Assembly (NCBI GenBank): GCA_002347035.1
Contig: DEAM01000023.1
Span: 2,898-32,513 of the forward strand
Direction: 5' to 3'
Length of the DNA: 29,616 nucleotides
Source: Gemmatimonadales bacterium UBA2982
GTDB lineage: Bacteria; Gemmatimonadota; Gemmatimonadetes; Longimicrobiales; Gaopeijiaceae
In this document: in pieces, positions 23,680 to 29,616 of the stretch
How positions within the stretch are numbered: the stretch's first letter is position 1
How the letters are laid out: each line of letters starts with the position of its first letter
Translations under genes and position numbers: made by a program
The notes under the pieces: model-generated
Told to the model about the DNA's origin: nothing
Seen by the model: the letters and a program-made list of their open reading frames with translations, nothing else
Databases searched by the model: none

Positions 23680-24327
23680 GTGAACCGCTACGCCACAGAG
23701 CTGATTGGGACGTTCTTCCTGGTATTCACAATCGGGATGACCGCAGTACTGGGGACGGACGCAGCACCGATCGCGATCGGTGCAACCCTCATGGTCATGG
23801 TCTACATGGGGGGGCATGTCTCAGGGGCTCACTACAACCCGGCGGTGACTCTCGCGATTTCCATCAGAGGTGGCATGCAGAAATCGGACGTGCCCCCATA
23901 CATGGTCGCTCAAGTGATCGGTGCACTTCTTGCCAGTTTAGCTGTGGTAGCAATCACTGGATCGCCGTTTTCTCCACAACCAGTGGCCGCGTACGGACTC
24001 GGTGGCGTGTTTCTCGCTGAAGTACTGGTAACGTTCGCACTAGTGCTCGTGATCCTGAACGTGGCGACTTCAGAAGCCACAGCCGGCAATTCGTACTACG
24101 GTCTGGCAATTGGCTTCACTGTAATGGCTGGCGCGTACATCGCCGGTCCAGTGTCTGGTGGCGTCTTCAATCCTGCTGTAGGAATCGGACCAACTTTGGT
24201 CCATACCGTGATTGGGGGGGGTGACCTCGGGAGCCTATGGCTCTACCTAGCTGGTCCGTTCCTAGGAGGTCTGGCCGCAGTTCCTGTCTTCAACCTGCAG
24301 AGCTCTAGCGCCCCACCGGCCGAATAG
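23680..24327 (+). CDS. MIP-family channel (aquaporin-like) without the filter arginine
   Basis: The GTG at 23680 has AAAAGGAG five bases upstream and begins VNRYATELIGTFFLVF, the usual MIP start; the upstream TTG at 23659 precedes the ribosome site. The 215-residue protein has six hydrophobic segments and the two half-helix motifs: SGAHYNPAVTLAI (N53-P54-A55) and SGGVFNPAVGIGP (N164-P165-A166). In AqpZ and GlpF the second motif is NPAR; here Val167 replaces the Arg of the selectivity filter. The channel probably has altered solute selectivity, but the true substrate cannot be read from sequence. Confidence 0.93.
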   Translation: MNRYATELIGTFFLVFTIGMTAVLGTDAAPIAIGATLMVMVYMGGHVSGAHYNPAVTLAISIRGGMQKSDVPPYMVAQVIGALLASLAVVAITGSPFSPQPVAAYGLGGVFLAEVLVTFALVLVILNVATSEATAGNSYYGLAIGFTVMAGAYIAGPVSGGVFNPAVGIGPTLVHTVIGGGDLGSLWLYLAGPFLGGLAAVPVFNLQSSSAPPAE

Positions 24328-24340
24328 TTCTTGCCTGCCG

Positions 24341-25264
24341 CTAGTGCGGTGAGGTTCCCGTTACGTACGGGAGGTCCTCTCTCGCCCCCCAGTCCCGCCA
24401 GGATCCATCATAGAACTTCGTCTCATAGCCTAGCAAACGTGCCGCGAAGTATGTGAAGCTGGCCCGCATGCCGACCATGCAATAAGCGACGACTATATCT
24501 CCGTCGTCTACCCCCGCGTCGTTGAAGAGCGTCCGAAGCTCGGACCGCTCGTGGAGACGTGGCACTGGACGGCTCTCTATGAGATTCTCCCAATACATCT
24601 GCACGCCACCTGGAATGTGGCCGGGGTTGACCCTACCACCAAGCCCGCCGTCTTCTCCCGTGTACTCGTTGTCCGGACGCGCATCGATGAGTGCGACTGT
24701 GTCGATGTTAAGTCGTTCGTTGATCCAGTCAGCACTCACCAAGATGTCGCTCTGCAAAGCTAATTCGATATTGCCTGGCACTACGTCAGGATCATCCATA
24801 GAGACTTCTCTTGCATCCTCCTGCCATCCGCCGAATCCACCATCCAACATGGACACCCTACCCTCAAGCCCCATCACCTCGAGTGTCATAAAAAGTCGCG
24901 AGGCGTAAAGGGGATTAGCGGCGTAGACGACAAGGTGGTGGTCCTCGGTAACACCTGCGTTCTCTAAAGCAGCCTCGATATCAGCCTGGGATGTTATTTC
25001 GAAGCCCCACGCTGGGTCTCCATCCCAGATGATCTGCGACATATCCAAGAAACGAGCACCTGGAATATGACCCGAATGGTAACGAGTTCGCTGCATGCCT
25101 GCGTGCAATATCAACACGTCTGGATCCGACAGGTGCTCGCTCAGCCAGTCAGCAGAAACAAGTAGACCGGGAGACTCCTGGGCGTGGGTCGACCCAAAGG
25201 AAAACACAACTAAAACCGCTACCACTAACAATGCCTGTAGCAATCCTTTTCTAGCTCTCCTCAT
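24341..25264 (-). CDS. Exported tandem-rhodanese sulfurtransferase
   Basis: The start is placed at 25264 (MRRARKGLLQALLVVAVLVVF, a clean signal peptide, 307 residues); an ATG at 25315 abuts the symporter stop (TAG|ATG) and would add 17 residues, so the start is uncertain. The N-terminal rhodanese domain (VSADWLSEHL, YHSGHIPGARFLDM, VVYAANPLYASRLFMTLEVMGLEGRVSMLDGGFGGW) has no catalytic Cys, as is normal. The C-terminal domain has ALIDARPDNEYTG, NPGHIPGGVQMYWENL and the active loop VVAYCMVGMRAS with the catalytic Cys. The loop differs from those of classic thiosulfate (CRKGVT) and mercaptopyruvate (CG-GVT) sulfurtransferases, so the donor is unclear. It acts in the periplasm. Confidence 0.93.
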   Translation of the reverse strand: MRRARKGLLQALLVVAVLVVFSFGSTHAQESPGLLVSADWLSEHLSDPDVLILHAGMQRTRYHSGHIPGARFLDMSQIIWDGDPAWGFEITSQADIEAALENAGVTEDHHLVVYAANPLYASRLFMTLEVMGLEGRVSMLDGGFGGWQEDAREVSMDDPDVVPGNIELALQSDILVSADWINERLNIDTVALIDARPDNEYTGEDGGLGGRVNPGHIPGGVQMYWENLIESRPVPRLHERSELRTLFNDAGVDDGDIVVAYCMVGMRASFTYFAARLLGYETKFYDGSWRDWGAREDLPYVTGTSPH

Positions 25265-25315
25265 GGTATAGCACCTGCTACCCAAGGTGGTCATTACCGT
25301 CGTCGGATTCTTCAT

Positions 25316-27016
25316 CTAGTGAGCCTCGCTAGGTCCAGAAGCCCCTTTCGGAATCCGGATCAGCTCGACGAGTTCCTGTACATGCGGTGGAGGTGGAGGC
25401 GTGAACCGGGACACCGTCAGGGTAACCAAGAAATTTACGAGCATCCCCACGGTCCCAATGCCTTCTGGACTGATTCCAAACCACCAGTTAGCAGCATTAT
25501 CCAGCTCAGGATGTATCAACCTGAAGTAGACGATGTATGCAGCAGTTAAAGTCACCCCTGAGATCATGCCGAGGATTGCTCCCTCGCGGGTAGTCCGCTT
25601 AGAGAAAATCCCAAGGATGATGACGGGGAAAAACGAAGAAGCCGCCAGCCCGAAGGCGAACGCTACTACCTGAGCTACAAATCCCGGCGGATTGATCCCA
25701 AAATACCCAGCGATCACAACAGCAACAGCTGCTGAAATCCGGGCAGTGAGTAGTTCGCCCTTCTCTGTGATTGCAGGCAAGAAAGCCCGTTTGAGTAGGT
25801 CGTGACTTACTGCAGAAGAGACTACAAGCAGAAGCCCTGCGGCCGTAGACAAAGCTGCTGCCAGTCCACCAGCGGCCACGAGGCCCACGACCCAAGCCGG
25901 CAGGTTGGCAATCTCAGGATTTGCAAGAACCATGATATCACGGTCGACTGTCAACTCGTTAGTCATTGGTGAGTCCGGGCCAACAAACTGGACGCGCCCG
26001 TCTCCGTTCGCGTCGTCAAACTCTAAAAGCCCGGTTGCCTCCCAGTTTGTGAACCACTCGGGCATCTCGGTATATGGGGTATCTGCAACACTGTTGATGA
26101 GGTTTGTACGGGCAAAGACCGCAACCGCGGGCGCTGTCGTATAAAGCAGCGCGATAAACACTAGGGCCCAGCCTACAGAGATACGCGCGTCCCGAACACG
26201 CGGCACCGTGTAGAATCGGATGATCACGTGCGGCAGCCCAGCCGTGCCCACCATTAGAGCAGCGGTTATAAAGAAGACATCCAACATAGACTTTGTGCCG
26301 GAAGTGTAGGCCGCAAAGCCAAGCTCCTGATGAAGCCCATTCAAGCGCTCCAGAAGTGCCATCCCCGTGCCCTGATCCGTGCCACCAAGCCCCAGTTGTG
26401 GAATTGGGTTCCCGGTGATCATCATCGACAGAAAGATCGCCGGCACCATATACGCAAAGATCAGCACGCAATACTGCGCAACCTGCGTGTACGTGATCCC
26501 CTTCATCCCCCCTAACACCGCGTAGAAGAGGACGATGAAACACCCGATTATCACACCTACATTCACGTCGACTTCCAGAAAACGTCCAAACACGATGCCC
26601 ACACCGCGCATCTGGCCAGCCACGTAAGTGAAAGACACGAAAATGGCACACACGACTGCGACAATACGTGCCGTCTGTGAGTAATACCGGTCCCCAACAA
26701 AGTCCGGAACCGTGAATGCACCGTACTTACGTAGGTACGGTGCCAGTAGCAGGGCGAGAAGCACGTAGCCGCCGGTCCATCCCATCAAATAGACCGAACC
26801 GTCGTAACCCATGAATGAGATGAGGCCAGCCATTGAAATAAACGAGGCTGCGCTCATCCAATCAGCAGCGGTTGCCATCCCGTTCGCTAACGGAGAAACA
26901 CCCGTACCCGCAACGTAGAAATCTTTAGTAGATGTAGCTCGAGACCAAACTGCGATCCCGATATAAAGCGTGAAGGAGGCAGCGACTAATACGAAGGTCC
27001 AGGCTTGGACGGTCAT
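25316..27016 (-). CDS. Sodium:solute symporter, VC2705 subfamily (large subunit)
   Basis: A 566-residue SSS-family carrier with about 13 hydrophobic segments. It has the subfamily hallmarks: FYVAGTGVSPLANGMATAAD and WMSAASFISMAGLI (sodium site), VAGQMRGVGIVFGRF, YAVLGGMKGITYTQVAQY, GLPHVIIRFYTVPRVRDAR and the late GLAAALSTAAGLLLVVSSAVSHDL. An acidic loop with DDANGDGRVQF (about residues 330-345) faces outward. The VC2705 subgroup is encoded with a DUF4212 partner, as here (ATGA overlap at 27016-27013). The likely substrate is a small carboxylate such as acetate (ActP relatives), not proven. Confidence 0.95.
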   Translation of the reverse strand: MTVQAWTFVLVAASFTLYIGIAVWSRATSTKDFYVAGTGVSPLANGMATAADWMSAASFISMAGLISFMGYDGSVYLMGWTGGYVLLALLLAPYLRKYGAFTVPDFVGDRYYSQTARIVAVVCAIFVSFTYVAGQMRGVGIVFGRFLEVDVNVGVIIGCFIVLFYAVLGGMKGITYTQVAQYCVLIFAYMVPAIFLSMMITGNPIPQLGLGGTDQGTGMALLERLNGLHQELGFAAYTSGTKSMLDVFFITAALMVGTAGLPHVIIRFYTVPRVRDARISVGWALVFIALLYTTAPAVAVFARTNLINSVADTPYTEMPEWFTNWEATGLLEFDDANGDGRVQFVGPDSPMTNELTVDRDIMVLANPEIANLPAWVVGLVAAGGLAAALSTAAGLLLVVSSAVSHDLLKRAFLPAITEKGELLTARISAAVAVVIAGYFGINPPGFVAQVVAFAFGLAASSFFPVIILGIFSKRTTREGAILGMISGVTLTAAYIVYFRLIHPELDNAANWWFGISPEGIGTVGMLVNFLVTLTVSRFTPPPPPHVQELVELIRIPKGASGPSEAH

Positions 27017-27342
27017 ATACCCTCGCTCTCGTTCACGTCAAACTCCTGGTCGAGCCTGTTCATGAGTTTTACGTATACAAAGATCAGAACGACGAAGACG
27101 TAGATGGAGCCTTGTTGTGCGAACCAAAACCCGAGAGGGAAGCTGGTTCCTGGCAGATTGATCGCGTTAAGTGGCCCTGTGAGAATGATCCCAAAACCGT
27201 ATGATACCAGGAACCAGATAGCGAGAAGGATCCACATGTACCGGATGTTTCTGCGCCAGTATTCAGCGTGTCTCTTCGTGACCTCGAGATCGGTCACGGC
27301 AGGCTGGCTGGGCAGAGCGCTTTCGGACGGCTGCTCGTTCAT
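27013..27342 (-). CDS. DUF4212 small subunit of the VC2705-type symporter
   Basis: A 109-residue protein with a polar N-terminus, then KRHAEYWRRNIRYMWILLAIWFLVSYGFGIIL (first helix), TSFPLGFWFAQQGSIYVFVVLIFVYVKLMNRLD (second helix). WRRN and FPLGFWFAQQGSI are the family signature. DUF4212 proteins occur only beside VC2705-type symporters and are thought to be their small subunit. The stop overlaps the symporter start. The upstream gap 27343-27515 shows no gene and must hold the operon's promoter. Confidence 0.94.
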   Translation of the reverse strand: MNEQPSESALPSQPAVTDLEVTKRHAEYWRRNIRYMWILLAIWFLVSYGFGIILTGPLNAINLPGTSFPLGFWFAQQGSIYVFVVLIFVYVKLMNRLDQEFDVNESEGI

Positions 27343-27515
27343 GTAGCGCTCTCGAAAAGGGGCAGGAAGCTTTTAATGGTCGGGCATTATGGGTCGTCAG
27401 AGCCTGCGATGAAAGCTCATCCAGTCACGACGACAGCTAAGTCGGACAGCACACTCTAGAAGATCATGTTCTCCGCAACACCTCATCCATGCTACCAACC
27501 AGTGATCATTTTCTA

Positions 27516-28406
27516 TCAATTGGGCCAGGGTCGTTGCTCCACATTCTGCAGAGGTTGAGGCTGAACGACCTGACGCTCGCCCATGTCATAGATCTGGCCA
27601 GAACTCAAGAAGAAGAACTTACCATTTTCTCCAGTAGTGCTTTGATTGTCGTATATAACGGCGTACGACGGGCCCATCACCTGAAACCGGTCTCCCCTTA
27701 CCACGATGCCAGTGTCCTCGTCGAGGCCAATACCGAGAAGCTCGGGGTGCGCTTCGATCACTTCAATCATATCGAACTGGCGATTACGCCTCAGTAGGTG
27801 CTGGTCAATCCCTACGTTGCGCAGATAACCGAAACCACGCTGGTGGTCGCCCATCATAATGTCGTTCCCACTTGTATCCCCCCTGACCAGGAACGACGCT
27901 AGGATTGAAGCCCCGGCCGAGGAACCACCAATCACGCCCCCACGATCAAGGACTTTCTGGAGTTCCTCCTCCGTCTTCGTATCTCCATAGATATCGACCA
28001 ACCGCCACTGCCGTCCGCCAAAAAAGAATACGGCGTCGGCAGTTCGGAGGGGCTCCACAAACTCATCTGTGTCAGCCACCACCTGATCTCTAGTGTGCAG
28101 GACGGTCAGGTTACGTGCGCCGTTTGCCCTCCACGCTTCGAGCCCCCGATACGAATTGTCGTAATCGTCTTCCTCTCCAGCCGTGGGTATTAGAACGATA
28201 TCCGCGTCCGGACCACCCGCGAGTTGAATGAACCGCTCAAAGAGTTCTGGAGATCGCATAGCTCCACCCACAACGACAAGCGAACCATTTTCAGGTCCTA
28301 CAACCGGGCTGTCCGCTCTTTCCCAGGAGAGTTGTGATGCGGCGGGGGTTACTCCTAAAGCGCCTGCAGCAACGGTCAAGAAAATTAGCCTAGCTAGCAC
28401 GAGCAT
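27516..28406 (-). CDS. Exported cyanophycinase-like peptidase (S51 family)
   Basis: A 296-residue protein with a signal peptide (MLVLARLIFLTVAAGALGVTPAASQ). The core matches cyanophycinase: SLVVVGGAM, VLIPTAGEEDDYDNSY, VFFFGGRQWRLVDIYG, VIGGSSAGASILA with the nucleophile Ser163 in the GxSAG turn, and ELLGIGLDEDTGIVVRG. The family cleaves cyanophycin (multi-L-arginyl-poly-aspartate) or beta-aspartyl dipeptides. Outside the cell it could feed on polymer released by cyanobacteria (inference). The ATG is three bases after the symporter stop, with GGAGGT eight bases upstream lying inside that gene's end. Confidence 0.93.
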   Translation of the reverse strand: MLVLARLIFLTVAAGALGVTPAASQLSWERADSPVVGPENGSLVVVGGAMRSPELFERFIQLAGGPDADIVLIPTAGEEDDYDNSYRGLEAWRANGARNLTVLHTRDQVVADTDEFVEPLRTADAVFFFGGRQWRLVDIYGDTKTEEELQKVLDRGGVIGGSSAGASILASFLVRGDTSGNDIMMGDHQRGFGYLRNVGIDQHLLRRNRQFDMIEVIEAHPELLGIGLDEDTGIVVRGDRFQVMGPSYAVIYDNQSTTGENGKFFFLSSGQIYDMGERQVVQPQPLQNVEQRPWPN

Positions 28407-28409
28407 ACG

Positions 28410-29616
28410 TCAGACCTCCGATCCGTACACGAAACGCTCCAACTCCCCGTGGATGCGCTCAACAGTCTCGTCACTGGGTGGCCTGGTCACCAAAGACACA
28501 CCGATCGCCACGGCTGCATTCACGAGCAGAGACCAGACCCCCCCATGCATCCCTAATGGATGCGGTATTAGCACTAAAGTCACGTAAAGCGCCAGCAGGC
28601 CGACCAAAATGCCCGTGAGAACGCCCGCTCCAGACAGTGACCGCCGCCCAGGCATGCATACGCCCAAAATCGCTGGCATAAGCTGCAGCGCCCCTGCCCC
28701 GGACAACGTGACAAGCACAACTAAAAAATCGTAGGTGCCTACGGAAAGCAGGTACCCAACCACCAAGAGCCCAGCAATGATGATACGCCCAACCGCAACG
28801 TAGTGCGCTTGCGCCCGATCCGGCGCGACGTACCTCTGATATATGTCCCGCGTAAGGACAGTCATGTTAGCATGCAATATAGAGTCGAGCGTAGACATTG
28901 CGGCCGCGGTCGCACCTGCGAGAATCGCCCCTGTGAGCCACGGAGATGCATAAGCAAACAGCAGTTCAGGAAAGATCCTGTCAGGCACATCGAGTCCCGG
29001 CATGACTAGCGCGCCACCGAGCCCAACCAACGCAGCCGGTATGTACAGAGTCATTAGGTAGATCGGCGTCGTAGCACCCAAGAGCTTAACTGTGCGTGCA
29101 TCTACGGCCGTGTAGTAACGGATCATCATATGCGGTTGAAAGACGATCCCAAACGAGAGTGTCAAAGTCATACCGATCCACATACCTGGCGTGAAAAACC
29201 CTTCTGGCCCGGGCAGCGTGAGCAGGTCCGGCCGTTCGGCTGATACACGCCGCCACAAATCGAGCGGCCCACCAAAGAGTTCATAGGAGAGAACCAAAGC
29301 CCCGATCCAGACCGCCACGTACATCCAGACACCCTGAAGAACGTCAGTCCAGTACACGGCCCGAAGACCACCCACCACTAAGTAGGCTGCAGCGACCACC
29401 AGCAGGACCAGCGTACCCAGCTCGACCGTGATGCGGCCGTCCGAAGCCACGTTGATGATATACCCGAGACCCTGGGCTTGGACCTGTATGTAGAGGATGG
29501 TGAAAACCACTGACACGACCGCAACTCCGACCCGCACCGACTCGGACTCGTAAAAATCTGCAAGCATATCCGCCGGTGTGATATAGCCGAACGCCTTCCC
29601 AAGGGCCCAGATGCGT
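28410..29616 (-). CDS. Sodium:solute symporter, 5' end beyond the window
   Basis: At least 401 residues are visible; the frame runs past base 29616, where RIWALGKAFGYITPADML precedes the first internal ATG, the usual TM2-TM3 region of SSS carriers. About ten hydrophobic segments remain. Recognisable parts are VVGGLRAVYWTDVLQGVWMY, GMTLTLSFGIVFQPHMMIRYYTAVDART, TGAILAGATAAAMSTLDSILHANMTVLTRDIYQ (late sodium-site helix) and GAGALQLMPAILGVC. It differs from the VC2705-type carrier nearby and has no DUF4212 partner in view. It is co-transcribed with the cyanophycinase-like gene, so it may import the amino acids or dipeptides that enzyme releases (inference). Confidence 0.92.
   Translation of the reverse strand, partial: RIWALGKAFGYITPADMLADFYESESVRVGVAVVSVVFTILYIQVQAQGLGYIINVASDGRITVELGTLVLLVVAAAYLVVGGLRAVYWTDVLQGVWMYVAVWIGALVLSYELFGGPLDLWRRVSAERPDLLTLPGPEGFFTPGMWIGMTLTLSFGIVFQPHMMIRYYTAVDARTVKLLGATTPIYLMTLYIPAALVGLGGALVMPGLDVPDRIFPELLFAYASPWLTGAILAGATAAAMSTLDSILHANMTVLTRDIYQRYVAPDRAQAHYVAVGRIIIAGLLVVGYLLSVGTYDFLVVLVTLSGAGALQLMPAILGVCMPGRRSLSGAGVLTGILVGLLALYVTLVLIPHPLGMHGGVWSLLVNAAVAIGVSLVTRPPSDETVERIHGELERFVYGSEV

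Noticed and set aside
26016..26651. 211-residue minus-strand frame inside the symporter
   Set aside because: Alternative-frame shadow with biased His/Cys/Arg composition and no family match.

Overview
The window looks like a chromosomal segment of an uncultivated Gemmatimonadota-type bacterium. The evidence is lipoproteins with the nGG..DGY..C.i.g.NPR..V domain that is common in that phylum, a DUF2911 protein, the exported DUF1592/DUF1552/ankyrin trio, and roughly 55% G+C judged by eye. The phylum assignment is inference from protein style. No IS element, CRISPR array, phage gene or rRNA was seen. Genes are dense, often overlap (ATGA, TAG|ATG), and many products carry Sec or lipoprotein signal peptides.

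Layout: 1-58, end-truncated tRNA-Ala(TGC). 140-1047, two minus-strand genes (small lipoprotein; Cys-Cys conserved hypothetical). 1261-3230, DUF2911 protein and a DUF819 permease. 3424-5867, a redox block: an exported peroxiredoxin whose catalytic Cys codon is an in-frame TGA (probable selenoprotein, with a SECIS-like hairpin), facing a ccdA / TlpA-like thioredoxin pair across a strong terminator, plus a small membrane protein. 5997-7760, parvulin-type PPIase lipoprotein and an M50-like membrane protease. 7761-8179, no secure gene, but an unusually perfect Shine-Dalgarno, a 20-codon reading frame and an intrinsic terminator. 8180-9270, greA and a thioredoxin-fold protein. 9489-10304, PGG-rich lipoprotein.

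10408-12832 (minus) holds housekeeping genes: DinB/YfiT-type protein, tyrS and purE. 13138-15747 (plus) holds a CGNR zinc-finger regulator behind an AT-rich leader, a YHYH-domain lipoprotein and a His-rich exported protein. 15804-21764 (minus) is an operon-like set: FmdB zinc ribbon (with ATA where the start codon belongs), a DUF1592-type dihaem protein, a Tat-exported DUF1552 protein and an exported ankyrin protein. 21763-24327 (plus): DUF4168-like exported protein, amidohydrolase lipoprotein, and an aquaporin lacking the selectivity-filter arginine. 24341-27342 (minus): DUF4212 small subunit, VC2705-type sodium/solute symporter and an exported tandem rhodanese. 27516-29616 (minus): another sodium/solute symporter (running off the window) followed by an exported cyanophycinase-like peptidase.

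The strongest finding is the selenocysteine peroxiredoxin at 3424-3996, which a standard gene caller would split into two fragments. Next are the anti-SD-matching mini-transcript at 7976-8161 and the fmdB gene with a non-standard start.
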